64,000 bases of DNA. Origin: Lineus longissimus (lineage: Eukaryota; Nemertea; Pilidiophora; Heteronemertea; Lineidae). Of the stretch, positions 38,986 through 51,700 are shown piece by piece (within the stretch, counting starts at the first letter, position 1; each line of letters begins with the position of its first letter). The notes under the pieces were generated by a model that worked only from the letters and a program-made list of their open reading frames with translations, searched no databases and had not been told where the DNA came from. Made by a program: the position numbers and the translations under genes. Where the stretch lies: assembly GCF_910592395.1 (NCBI RefSeq), contig NC_088322.1, positions 9,979,431 through 10,043,430 of the forward strand, written 5' to 3'.

Positions 38986-40941
38986 TTACTTGAAGCAGCT
39001 GTACATCTTACTGTTCCTGCGTATCCACGAATTATATCTGTACTCCACCTGGACCTTCACTTCCTCCGGCCTTGCATATCCATTTTCAATCTCCTTCGGT
39101 TTCGCATCGGACAGATTGGAAAAGCGTGTCGCCATCCTGAAATCGGGCATCGTGGCCGTGTGATCCTTTGCGGTGGGGATGCGGCGGACTTCAATGGGAA
39201 CTCGCATCAAGAGCTGCTTCGAAGGTAGCTTCAAGGTGACGAGAAGGGAATACTCGACGATGACTAAGTTGATGATCTCCTTGTATGTGGGGGTCAAACT
39301 GTTGGGCATTTTCATTGTGATGTCCCAAGTAACGAGGGTTCCGTTGCGTTTGCGCATGGCTGGGTCGTGGACAGTCTCTTTCATGGTCCGTCGGATGTCA
39401 TGGTGGGTGTTTGGTATCTGAATTTGTTGCTCTAGTTCAACCTTGATGCCCTTCACAAGTTTGACTGTACCTTCGTCAACATCCATATGCATCTCAACCT
39501 CGGACCCAGGATACACGATCGTGGATTCCATCGCAAGTATCAAGCCGTCATTGTTGCTCAAATACTCGGTGTGATTTGCTGGTTTTAGGAAATTCGAGGT
39601 AAGAGGGGCGTCTGGAATGCTCACAACTTTAAATTGTTTTGTCGCTACTTTGATTGGTTTAGCAACAACCCGGTAGTTGTCGCCACGGCGCATGTGTATT
39701 CCGTGAGTGACGTGTGGGCTGCCCGTGTTTGACGTCGCCTTTGCATACATCTCGTCAAAAATTACCGCTTGTGCAGTGTACGAAACGTCTAATTTAAAAC
39801 TGATATTCTTTAAGGTGTTCTCGCTAAGAATCGACGAAGGAAGCTTCTTCGGGAGTTGATAAGTGAAGGTGCTGATGTAATGTCCTGGCGTTATCATAAT
39901 CATTCGTCCATCATTTCTACCAAGCATTCTGCTTGTCTTTTCCAAATATAGTTCACTTTTTCTATGGCTAACAACACCCTCTTTACAAACTGTCAAGGAA
40001 CCGCGCGCTCTTATAATCAAGTCTATTCCGAGTGCCGTTAGTGGCCAGGATGTATCCATGATAACATGACCCTCCACAGTCTCTCCTGGGTGGTACACAT
40101 GCGTGTCATTATTCACAAACCTAATCGCAAAGTACGTGATCGCATCCTCTTTCTTCCGCCTCCCAAGGGTACCAGATCGAACCGAGTCTCGACCCGGACC
40201 AAGGTTCATGAAACCGTTCCTGATTCCTTCCGGCGATATGATCTGCCCCCGAAAATTATGCCCCAAAGTTGCTGTGACTGGCCGTTGCGGAAACCGACCC
40301 GGCCTGATATCCAGCTGCAGGTCATCGAGAGACAGTCCCTTTATATCGGTTCTATGCTTTGGGATTTCATTTCCTGACTTTGTTTCGACCATTTGCTCCT
40401 CCAACCATCTTCCCTTATCTCCCTCGGAATAAGTCCGTACAGCTTTTCTCTCTGCATTTCTCTTCAGTTGTTGCTCACTATCCGAGTGACTCCGCACAGC
40501 CTGTTTCTTGGAACTCCTTCGAACAGCATGATGCGAAACGGCCCGCGGCATCGATTGATGTCGTTCCGTTTGGAGATGATCTGCACTGCGGCTTCTTACA
40601 CTTTGATAAATTCTCGGCCCCTGGTTCCGTTCATAATACATCACAGATTCAGATTTCGGCCTTTCACGTGGGCGTTGATGATTTGGAAGCGAATGCTGCC
40701 GAAAATCCGTCCTACCGTGATAGATCACTTCGTTATCACTCTGCACTTGGGCGTAGGGTAAACCACCTGATGAGAACGCTGTTGCACTCATCTCGGGCTC
40801 CTCGACCGTTATTGATGGAACATCCCGTCGAGTGCTGCTGAAAATGTGTTGTTTTTGGCTGCCGTTTCTCTGGATCTCCGGCATTGGCGTGGGTTGCGTT
40901 TTTTTCTTGCTCGTCTTGCCGATTTTCTTAGCTGAACTCAT
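38986..40941 (-). CDS. Alpha-arrestin (arrestin domain-containing protein)
   Basis: One uninterrupted 651-codon frame. The ATG at 40941-40939 lies in a good context (caaaATGA), 22 bases downstream of a splice acceptor. Residues 1-265 are basic, Ser/Arg-rich and predicted disordered, with repeated RSxS-like motifs. An arrestin N-fold follows at about 267-430 (AITYFAIRFVNNDTHVYHPG then ETVEGHV, the ARRDC signature) and an arrestin C-fold at about 455-588 (ending LLMRVPIEVRRIPT). Alpha-arrestins are membrane-protein adaptors that usually recruit NEDD4-type ligases through PPxY motifs in the C-tail. Here I find no PPxY anywhere, and the C-tail after the arrestin fold is only about 63 residues. 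The protein is longer than typical ARRDC1-5 (about 400 residues) because of the N-terminal extension. The family is secure; which member is not clear. Confidence 0.85.
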   Translation of the reverse strand: MSSAKKIGKTSKKKTQPTPMPEIQRNGSQKQHIFSSTRRDVPSITVEEPEMSATAFSSGGLPYAQVQSDNEVIYHGRTDFRQHSLPNHQRPRERPKSESVMYYERNQGPRIYQSVRSRSADHLQTERHQSMPRAVSHHAVRRSSKKQAVRSHSDSEQQLKRNAERKAVRTYSEGDKGRWLEEQMVETKSGNEIPKHRTDIKGLSLDDLQLDIRPGRFPQRPVTATLGHNFRGQIISPEGIRNGFMNLGPGRDSVRSGTLGRRKKEDAITYFAIRFVNNDTHVYHPGETVEGHVIMDTSWPLTALGIDLIIRARGSLTVCKEGVVSHRKSELYLEKTSRMLGRNDGRMIMITPGHYISTFTYQLPKKLPSSILSENTLKNISFKLDVSYTAQAVIFDEMYAKATSNTGSPHVTHGIHMRRGDNYRVVAKPIKVATKQFKVVSIPDAPLTSNFLKPANHTEYLSNNDGLILAMESTIVYPGSEVEMHMDVDEGTVKLVKGIKVELEQQIQIPNTHHDIRRTMKETVHDPAMRKRNGTLVTWDITMKMPNSLTPTYKEIINLVIVEYSLLVTLKLPSKQLLMRVPIEVRRIPTAKDHTATMPDFRMATRFSNLSDAKPKEIENGYARPEEVKVQVEYRYNSWIRRNSKMYSCFK

Positions 40942-40970
40942 TTTGTCTGGCTGGTTGGGTTAGCTGAAAG
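40942..40970 (-). other. 5' UTR and splice acceptor of the alpha-arrestin gene
   Basis: On the minus strand tctactttcag (AG at 40964-40965) precedes ctaacccaaccagccagacaaa and the ATG. An upstream non-coding first exon is therefore likely, but I could not locate it in 40971-42490. Confidence 0.55.
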
Positions 40971-42727
40971 TAGAAAGATAAAGGGGTAAGGCATCATCAG
41001 GACATGTGTATTGATGCTGTATCTTCATGAAGCTGTTGTCGCATCGTGTGAGCTGGGAAATATTTGCGCAAAATGCAGGTGTCTATAGTCAACCCTTAAG
41101 TCACCAGTGCGGCGCATAAATATGAAATAGTAAGTATGAATTTGTTTATAACCCAAAAGATGCAGCATATTTCATCAATCGAGTCATTGTCAACAGCAAG
41201 CTTAACTTTTGGGTGTTGCCAAGTATGGGTTTAATCTATACTTTGTGTTACATGTACATCAAAACGCATGTAGAGATCATTATTTAAAATGATATTCAAA
41301 GTTCCAATTATGTACTCACCCTTTCTGTTAGAGATATCTATACCCAGAAACTTGATCCAGACACCTCGTCAAATATGAAGAAAATGCTTCGTCGTAATCC
41401 TGATTTGTTGTATTATTCCTTGTTGTTCCGATTGATGTCTCAGTCTATCTGGAATCTTAATTGCCCCCGCCCAGATATGTAGACTCATCGAAGTTGACGT
41501 CTCAATCCTCACTCTGACCTTCTGCGCCCACAAACAGATCGCAAAATGGCTAGAATTGTCGAATTGCCCAACCAGGTCATGAATTTTAAATCGTTTGGGA
41601 GAATAAAGAATCTTTTCTTCTCCATTCTTTAGTTGTCCAAACTTGCCTTGAGTACTTGCTAGTTTAATAATATATATGTATTGTGTATGTCATATTTTAA
41701 TGGTTGATGGTATACTCATCATAGAGGTTATGAATGGCCTCGGCTGACTACTGTTTGGACGTTCAATAAATAGGGGGCAGAACTTAGTTCTAGTGACTAC
41801 CGTGGAACCTCTCTTAGCTGACACCCTATAACATGTATAACAGATCACCCTTGGTAATTTTGGCCCCAAATGGGTCTTTCTATCCATTTTTATTTCTGTA
41901 ATCAGGACATTGTCCTTCCTATCCAACGGAACAAAAAGCGGGAACTCAAAAAACCAGGAACTCAATAAAAGCTGTTTTTTCTTTAAGAAGGAAGTGCTAT
42001 CACCTGTTGGTACAGATGTCCAGACCTAAAAACCTTCAAAGTAATAAACCCACGTCATTTTATTTCCACTTCATTCCTAAATAAAACCAATGATGCATGT
42101 TATGGGGCCACTGAACTGAACAACTTTGAACGAGTTAATTCATTCGTCAATTCGGAAACTAATACTTATACCATCATAATTGTAGTGTTATTTTTACGCA
42201 TGACTTCCTAAATGATATGTCGTTTGAGTTGCCTGTTTTAAAGGCACCATTATCGATTTAGGATAGAGTTGGAAGCGTTCAAGTGCCAAAGGTTCAAATT
42301 CTTGCAATATTCTGTGAGTATTTCAATGAAGGGTTATGAGAGCATTGATTTGATTGATGATTTACATGGCCTTTGGACATCACAATGTTGAGTTCTGAAG
42401 ATTTGTCGCATATTTGGCATTCTATGACAGACCGTAAAGTACATTGAAAATAAAGGAACGATATCTTAAAATTACAAACAATTTCCACTGCGAATGGCTC
42501 AGAGAAATTTTACCCTTTCGAAATACCCAAATTTTCTTTTTATCCAAATCCAAAGGAATCAAACTGAGCAGCCAACCAATCAGTATACTGAAAGTACTGA
42601 TGGGTTGGCAGCTCTGCTGCTGACAAATTTCAGGATTAAAATCCTGAAACTTCAGTCATCAAGTCTTCATGACTTCAATCAGTTTTTCAGTAGCATTGAC
42701 GAAAGCAACCAACATTTTCTTTCAATA
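40971..42727. other. Head-to-head intergenic region (alpha-arrestin / ALS2)
   Basis: The two flanking genes are divergently transcribed and should share this 1.7-kb promoter-bearing interval. It is AT-rich. No TATA box or CpG-rich core stood out. A frame in register with the ALS2 start opens at 42494 and reaches 42738, so the start could be as far upstream as 42494. Confidence 0.5.
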
Positions 42728-42738
42728 ATGGATTGGGA
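42494..42738 (+). other. ALS2: Alternative ALS2 first exon / start region
   Basis: The alsin frame must enter 42925 with two bases supplied from upstream. ATG GAT TGG GA followed by gtaagc at 42739 does exactly this, giving [13 protein letters not shown], with A at -3 and G at +4. The same frame stays open back to an ATG at 42494 (about 78 extra residues, MAQRNFTLSK...). That stretch has no recognisable domain and may be 5' UTR, so I chose 42728. Confidence 0.45.
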
Positions 42739-45700
42739 GTAAGCATGCTGAGGTCACTTGCAAAAATATTGAAAAGTACTGGTATTTTGGTCAAAATTAC
42801 TGAAGAATGGGAACCTTTTAGAACTGTCCGTGATACATGTAGCCCTTATGGTGGGTTGGCAGCCAGTGCGACATACATTTGTTCCATCCGCTGATCGAAG
42901 ATTTCGTGTTCTCTATCTTTCCAGTGAGGAAGGCCTGCTCTACCTCTGGAAATGCCAGGCAGACGTCGCCCTCAAGTCATCCAGCATCTTCCACAAGAAA
43001 CCCATCATCAAGGTTGCCATCGGTTACAGCCATTGTGCCTTCCTCACAAGAGATCAGGATGTCTATTGCTATGGCAACAATAACTACGGGCAACTGGGCA
43101 TCGGTAGCCTTGACAACCAACTGGAGAGTCCTCAGATGGTCGAAGACTTGAGAGGTAAATAATATTAAAATGTAGATCAGCTGATTTATACTGTAATCAT
43201 GGCACAACGATTTCGTTCGGTCCGGTCATCAGGCTCCCCTCGGATCCCGTAGTACTTGAATCATGCTGAATAAATATTTCTGTCCTATCTCTTTCTAGGA
43301 TGTGGTGTCATTGATGTCGAGGTCGGAACCAATCACACTGCTGTTACTTGCCACACCGGAGACGTTTTTTGTTGGGGCGACACCCGTTTTGGACAATGTG
43401 CCCGGAAGGAGCAGGACAAAGTGAGTTCTCCACAACTTGTGGTTATTATTGAAAACACTGGACACTGCGAACACGGGGTGCCCAAGGTCACGAAGAAGGT
43501 CAACATTTGTCAGGTTGGCTGCGGTGAAAAGCATACCTTGGCGTTGACGGATGATGGGGAGTTATGGACCTGGGGATCTGGATGCCAGCTTGGTCTGGCA
43601 AATGTTGGCGAGACTTTTACGCCGCAAAAAGTGGAATATTTTGGCGGTAGGAAGGTGCTGAGTATAAGTTGTGGTGATTTGCATAGCCTCGCCTTGGTTA
43701 AAAAGCTTCCTAAGGTGCAAGGAAAGAGTCTGAAGGCAAGAGCTGATTCAGCGGATATTTTGACCCACGATGATCAACCGTCTACTTGTGCAAAATGTAA
43801 GCAAGAGATTTATACGATGACAGATTTGAATGACACCTGCGTGATTAGTACGGAACATAGTTGTGGCGGGGACCTGTGTCCCTTGGGGTTGGAGGTCGAA
43901 GAGGGGGAGATGCCAAATCGGGGTGTAAGTCGAAGTGCGAGCGTAGATAAACTTGCAGAATCACCCCGTGATTCATCGAAATCGGACAGTAGAATTTCAC
44001 CACCCAGGCGAAGCATCTCAGAACCAAGTGCCCATTCTAAACCTGGTAGCCAGGCTGAACTGCGCCTCGGACATGAGCGGACAAAGTCTGGAATTAGTGG
44101 CGTTGGTTCGAGTATCTTGAAATCGCACACGAGTACTTTTCTTGACGAGGCAGAGGCAAAGGAGTTTTTGGAGCGACAGTTATCCGGCAGCTGCGAAGTG
44201 GATCTGCTGCAGCAGCAGACGAAAAATTCTGTGATACGTGATAAGATTGAAAACTTGTGGTCAAACGTGACGCAGCCGAGTGCAATTGCTACGCAGGTAT
44301 CGAATGAGATATCGTCAATGAGGAATAGAGTTGTGACGAATATTCGCCGAATGTCGCAGGGTTTTGGTGGTGTCACTTTCGAGGACTTTCCAAAGTCTGC
44401 CAGTCAGGATTCGATCACTGTTCAAAGTTCAACAGACGTGTCTCCACTCCGTGGTAAATCATCGTCAGATGTTTCTACGATGTCACCTGGAGAACAAGAT
44501 AACGTCTACAGCTTGTCAATGCGTGATTCCTCCATTGTGTTGCCCGAGGATGATTCAAAGAAAGAGACTTTAGAGGGTGCTACCGATAGTGGCGTCTGCT
44601 CTGAGGGGCTCGATACAAGCCAAGAAGAACCCACTGGTTCAGCTCCTGACGCAATCTTCGAGGCAAGCACAGACTTGGATGCCTCAAAGCTTCTGAAAGC
44701 GAAGCTAGAGTTCCGGTTTTCTCCCGCAAACTCGTTGACGAGTAGTGATCAGACATTAGATGACTCAGTGGAATCGAGCAAGGAGAGTTTAGAAGGTGAA
44801 GGGGTGAGTCACACAGGTGGGAAAGGGATGTCTCCGACCAGCAGTAAGGAGAGTCTTAACACGGATCAAGGCAATCTCCAGAGCAGCGAAAGTCCGGAAA
44901 AAATTGTACCAGTGATTATGCCAAACGCAAATGGTCACAGCGGCTCCATGACGAAGATCATGGAGATAAAATCTGAGCATAATAAAGAGAAGACGGTTGC
45001 TCGGCAGAAGCCGGACCCGCAGTGGAAGAAGATGCCGGTGCTGGAGAGGATGGGGTCCTTGAAGGATAAGCAGGAAGGGAGGAAGATATCGGTGAAGAGA
45101 TTGACAGAGATTCTGAATGAACTGCCCAAGAAGTTGGAAGGTAAGTGTGTTAGGGCAGAGTTTGAGAGAGGTAATTTGTCAATGGCGCGCTTCAAAAGAG
45201 TTTTGTGGCAACCACCCACCATTTCCCAATCAATTAGCGTCTGCCTCAGGCTCATGGAAATATTTCTCAGGGAAAATTGCCTCAAGCTCTTCTTTGAACA
45301 GCAGTTGAATGTTACAGAGAAGACACGTTTTTTGTCAGTCACTGATGTCCTGTAATAATGTCCTGCAACACCATATGCTGCATTACCATGTTGTCATCTA
45401 AGTTCACGTGACTGCACATTTTCTATTTTTGAGTGTGATTGTCATCATCTTGAGTTAGTCCTTTATTTCTCTTGATTATAGAGCCAGAGGATGCGTGTAT
45501 TGAGACCGAGGTATGGAGTTGGGGGCGAGGGAAATGTGGTCAGCTTGGACATGGAGACATGTTGGACAGGTATTGACAATTACGACCATTATTGTTTGTT
45601 CTTATTGAAACTAACACCTCACGAGTGGAATGAACCAACGAAGTCTGATACCAAACAGGAATTATTTGTTATATCACCCAACACTGCGGGCGTGGAACTC

Positions 45701-48700
45701 CCATTATGGTTCTCTGGTTGTCTACCTGGGGATGAAAAAAAGCCGAGTGACATGACGTAGCTGACAATAGCCATCTTAATTGGGCCTGTTTGTACCGAAT
45801 ATTTTGATATTCCATTACTTCTAATCTTCATTTTAGGCCTCAGCCAAGCTGCGTGAAGATCCTGAGCAACAAGCACATCATCAAGGTGGTTGCCGGTGCT
45901 AAGCACTCCCTCGCACTCACCTGCAATTCTCAGGTAACTTAAACTGTATCAAGTCATACACTGTAAACGGGCAACTACCAACTAGGCCACAATTAGTCTC
46001 CTACAGTCATCCCAAGCAACATCAAGCATTTGATCTCCTGTCTGAGTTTAGGCTGGGTGGTTGGAGTCCAAGTCGCCCCAAATCTACCTAACTTTGTTGT
46101 AACATTTGATCCTTTTCACGTTTTTTCCTGGGGTCAAAATGACAACTACCAACTGGGCCACAATGAGTCTCCTGGTTGCAATCACCCCAAACAAGATCAA
46201 GCGTTTGAACAGCTGTCTGAGTTGGGTTATCATGGCCGGATAGTCACAGTGCAAGTCACCCAAACCTGCCTAAGTTTGTTGTAACTTTTAATCCTTTTAG
46301 GTTTTTGCCTGGGGTCAAAATGACAACTACCAACTGGGCCACAATGAGTGTCCTACGATCACCCCTAACAAGATCAAGGGCCTAAATAATTGTCTCATTT
46401 GGGACATATCGGCAGGACAACTAGAGTCCCTCCTCTCGGCCTATCAGAACAGTCACCAGCCAGAGATATACTTCTGTGGCATCCAAGACAGGTAGGTAAC
46501 GCTTTGTGATCGGACAAGATTGTTCTAACCAAACAAGACTGTCTTGATGACTTTCCATTGGCGTTTTGTCCTTGAAATTTCCTCCGACTTCCCTATCCCT
46601 TGCAATATTATCATACAGGAGAATTTGCTGCAGTAAAGCGCTACCCTATCACCATTTGACCTAAGACAGCTACAGGCTGTACCTAACTGACCTACCTGAT
46701 CCCTCCTCTCTCCCAGCTTTCCCACCTATAATCCCGCATCTCGTTATTTCTAGGTTCATCACAGGATTATTATCAGGCGCGAAAATGGGGTAAGTAAGTG
46801 TGCATGCCATGTGACTGGTGATTTATCCTAGTACATATAGGTCATTGCAACTTACACTGGCGTGGGTTTTCTACTTATTTTAATACTTATCTTTCTTTTC
46901 TGTAGTAGTGATAGAACAGTTTTATAACAGGATAGTAACCTTGATAATATTGGAGTGAGGTCAATGCAAATGGTGGTCCGATCACTTCAGTTTCAGCTTA
47001 CGGCTTGAGCAACACGTACTGTGTCCGCACCGTCTATTGATACGCAAACCAATGATTTTAGTCATGTTGTCATGACTCAGTCGCAGGTCGCCGCGACTGA
47101 AATCACTCGTTTGCGCAGCGCGGCAAACTGTCGAAAACTTTCCTGTTTCCTTATTAGTATAGGGAACTATATCAAGTAATCAATTGATGGTTTAGCTTCA
47201 TGCAAGTGCAAGGATTACCTTATATCTTACCTTAACCATTCCAGCTTTGCTTACTAAAGCTTTTAAAAATACGTCCCCGTTTTGCCATTGCATCCATATC
47301 TTTTGCCACCCTATATTTCGTATTTTCATATTTTGAATGCTGTTTTTTCTTTCTATGCAACTTTCACAGGAGGTATGCATGGCTTCGTCTAAAACTTACA
47401 TGGCTCAATCGGGGATGAGATAATCACTGTAAACCATGAAACTTTTGCGAGCACTTTATTTTCATGTTTCCACAAATTTGGGTTGGATCGCAACCATAAA
47501 TCTCACATATATTTGAACTCTCATTCATTATGTATCAAAACTAAAGTAATTCAAACTTTATAAATTTTGATAAATTCACCAACTTTTATAGCTGCGAACA
47601 TTTCCCAATTTTCAGTACCTTGGTTGCTCTCACCATTTCACTGCAACGGAACGCATCTTCAGTCCTGAGCATCGTGCACAGGGTTTGGGCTCAGACAACA
47701 TGAGTACATGACATCATGCATTCGCACCATGATGTCATACACTGAAAATAGGTCAATTGTAGCGTATGAACTTGTTGCAAAGCTGGTCTGTAGCGAAGTG
47801 GTTTTTAAAATCGTAGAAAAGAACTATGGTTGAATTATTCCTTCCTCAATAGCAAACTATGTAATGAGTACATTTTTTTTTCATAACCTTAAAATTTGTA
47901 TCCACCTATCTCATCCCTGCTCAATAATTGATGTGTCGTATTTATTCCACTGTTTATCTTTGTGTAACTGGATCAAGTTTGCTTGAATCTAACTGAATAT
48001 AAAAACTGTACCGGTGTTACCTTTGAAGGCAATAGTGACCAAATAGGTGTTCCTAGTTCAGTGTTGTATGTGGAGAGTAGGATTAGCTTTAGTTAGTTTT
48101 ATGTGGTATTACTGTATTTTTGTTGGTATTTCTTTCGATTGCCATTAATGGAACTACTTCAGCCTTGATATACACCTTTCCAGAAATGGGGCGCTGAGTG
48201 TCCGAAATAGTGATGTCATAAGGGGAAACTAGGCCTTATGGTGGAGGGACAAAGGAGATAGTCATGGTTGACCTACACACTTGAATGCCTTTAATGACGG
48301 ACAAGCGGGAAAAAGTTAGTTCCAATGCAAGCCACCAATTTCGGGAAGCATGTATAGCTATCTTGTTTCCGGGCTCTAAAGCACTGCACATCTTTAAAAT
48401 TCTTATACTCATAATAGACCTACGCTGATCGTTTGACAATTTTATTTGAATTTGCAAACCGTGTCTGACTGTCATTTGCACCTTTAGATTCCAGCACCAG
48501 GGCTGTTACCAGTGAGTCACTCACGAACCATATGAAACTTTTACCGTTTACGAATCTCAGTGTCGCATGTCTTGTTTTTTTGTCCACAGTCGGTGCCCAT
48601 TCAATGAATTATGATGTTTTTTAAGAGCATTTAGTTGCATGAAATGGTTTTTTATTACTGTTGTTATATACCTTTTCCAGTTTTAGTTCAATATTTTCTA

Positions 48701-51700
48701 TTCATACATATGTATACAAAAATCTTTCTTGTGACATGCATAGCAACTTCTCAATGTAATGTTTTAAATTGCTCGGCTCACCCATTATGAAATTATTTCT
48801 ATAACTTGTATAGGTCTAAAGTGCACTACAGACTAGTGACATTTGTCTCTAAGACATGTGATATCTATTGCTGCGATAAGCAATAAAAACAATGCTACAT
48901 GTAATATGCAAGAAATATCTGTCATCACTGTGACATGTGATAATATCCGACTGCAGTTTGATGTAATTGCAGGTCAAAGGAATGACTTGTTTTTATCACA
49001 AATGCCTGCAGTGACTCCTCGTCCTACAGCCTTGTAATTTTTGTTACATAAATGTACGATTATGGCTGCAATAAAAATCACTGGTTTGCAGTGCTCCTCT
49101 TTAGTGATATTGTATCAGATACAACATGAAATTTTTATTCTGGCAATGAAAGATGTCTTTGCCTTTCTTCATCCTCAAAACAAAGCTACATAGTTCAATA
49201 CTACAACTTTAATCAAAAATTCGCCGACTAATCTCTTGATAGAAAAATCCTGACTGTCATTTCAATTCGCTTTAACTCCAGTTTTCAGGCTCCAAGTTAT
49301 GTATCGTGAGTGCCGTTCCGCAACATAAAGGCATGACGTGTTTGCCAGTTATGAGTTTACAGGGTGTCCCAGAAAAGTTTCTCAGGTGGTTTTGAAGCAA
49401 AATAAATCAGACCGGTTATATTCTTTTCTCACCAGTCTTCACTGACAGTATGACAGTCATACTACCTTGCTGTGTATCAACCCTCTGAAAACCTCAGATC
49501 ATAAATACGGACCCTGTATTTTTCTGGGACACCCTGTATTGTTAAACGCTTGTTCTACTGTTATTGAGTTCTTTTGTTCAAAAAGCTTGCATATCTCCCT
49601 TATAGTACGGGTAATAATGTATATCAGTTTGATATTGGTATTATGACATCTGCATATACAGCAAAAATCCTGATGGACCATTCTGTTATGAGGATGATGA
49701 TGATGTTGATGATGATATTGGGAACTAATTCACTGCATATTTTAGATTGGTTCCTGATCTGCACACTAGATGGCAGGACAAAATGAGTAGATTGGTCATG
49801 CTTCCTATTTTAATCTGGAATACGTATGAAGTGTACATCCATACACTGTTTTTCAAAATGGCGGGCATGACTGATATACTCCTGTCAACCAGCAGTTTTA
49901 TATTAACCTGACCTGCTTTAGTTTGCAAGATGTTGATATTTGGGTTATTCATCCATTCATTATCTCATTATACCTTTCATACGATTATGGTGGTCGAGAG
50001 GACAGGATTTTATAACAAATTCTAAAAAAGCGACATAAAAAAGTTTGGCAGTTTGAGAACCCTCAGGCTGCAGTTAAATCTGTAGAGAAGTGCTGACAAT
50101 GAATACAATGAAGCAAATTTTTCGATTTTTGGCAGAATTCAGACTTTTTTGTCAAAATGATGCTAAATAATATGATATATGTAGCTGGAATGGAAAGATA
50201 TTTGTCTCAAGTTGCTGTGGATCTTTGAGTTTTCTCTGGCCACCATGAACAACAAATTGATAATACCCCATAATGAGTTTCTAGTACCTTCTGTTACAGT
50301 TTTTAAGATGTGCATGTATAGTTTTCCTCAAGAATCATACGACTAAAATCTGACACTTTGCTCATAAAGTCTTTTTATTTCAGTTCTTGCATTTTCCTCT
50401 GATGAAACCCTGCCAAGAATAGCTGAATTTTCTTAACTTTTTCGCTACCGTACCCGGTATTTACCAGACTATTGGCCCGTAGTAATCTGTACTGCTAGTA
50501 AAATGTTCCCCAAGTTCTATCGCTGAACCACAGTCCCTTTAAAGGTTTTGTTTGGTTTCACCTGAAAAACGAGATGGTACTGATGGAAGCACTGCAATCA
50601 ACTCAATGCACACCTTGTCCCTGAGTTTTGGTAATGCTAGCTATTTTACATTGGAACTTTTCCAAGTTGGGATCCAGGCCGCCTGGTCTATTCGGGGTGT
50701 GGGCCAGGGGTCTATACACTGCCAAAACCTTACGACCCTGCCAAGACCCTGCGGTAGTGAAAGAGTTAATGTTGTGATTAACTTAGCTGCATGCCTCGTC
50801 TCCTTTCAGTTGGAGTGTCGTCACAGTTGGGTGTCGTGAAGTGTTGAGGCATGACCAAACATCGTAGATTTGATCTTTCTGACCAAAATATCACGTAGTC
50901 TTGAGTAAAGATGCGCAATAGGCCTGTCTCAATTATTCCCACGAGTAGCGTTTTTAAGAATGGTGAAGAGCTAAGAATCAAGCTTGGTAGAAACACTCCT
51001 GACTTTTCCTTCACAGTTTGCTAGAGGGTGTAACTTTACCTATCTTTACCCAACAAACCTTCTGGCGCTCTGCGTATATTAGTTATAAACCAGTTTCTTC
51101 TGACAGTAACTTCAAGATGGACAACAACCAGAGAGTTTGAATCCCCTCCCTTCAGAAACACCATTTCAAAAACTGCTCAGCAGACAGAAAGGGGTACAAA
51201 CCCTTCTTTTACAAACCATGGGGGAATTGGTACCTCTGACTTGTCAGGAAGCTGATCAAGTCAGCAAAAGTTAGTTGGGCTATTTAAAGAATTGGTCTAG
51301 TATTCCAGCACTGTCAAGCAAACTGTAACATTGTAGAAAGGACTGCAGGTTTCTACTATTCTTTAATAGAATAACAAGTAAAATACCTTATAAACAGACT
51401 TCATCAACGCCAAACCCCAGCTCCAGTACTGTTGATTATCAACCAGAACCATAACTAAATGCAGTACAATCTTGTGTCCCTCTCACTCATTCGTCTTGAA
51501 AAAATCGTTAAAATCATATTGCGAAGAATGTTTGATTCAGTCCCTATGTTAACCTTTAATTCCAGGACAGAGTCAGTAGTACAAGCGGAATATGTGCCAA
51601 AGAGATTAAGTCAACTCAAAAAAGTAAGTCATGACCGGCCACTCAAAACCAATCTCGAACCTACAATTCTCGGGCCTATAGAATTCACCTCCTCGGATAA

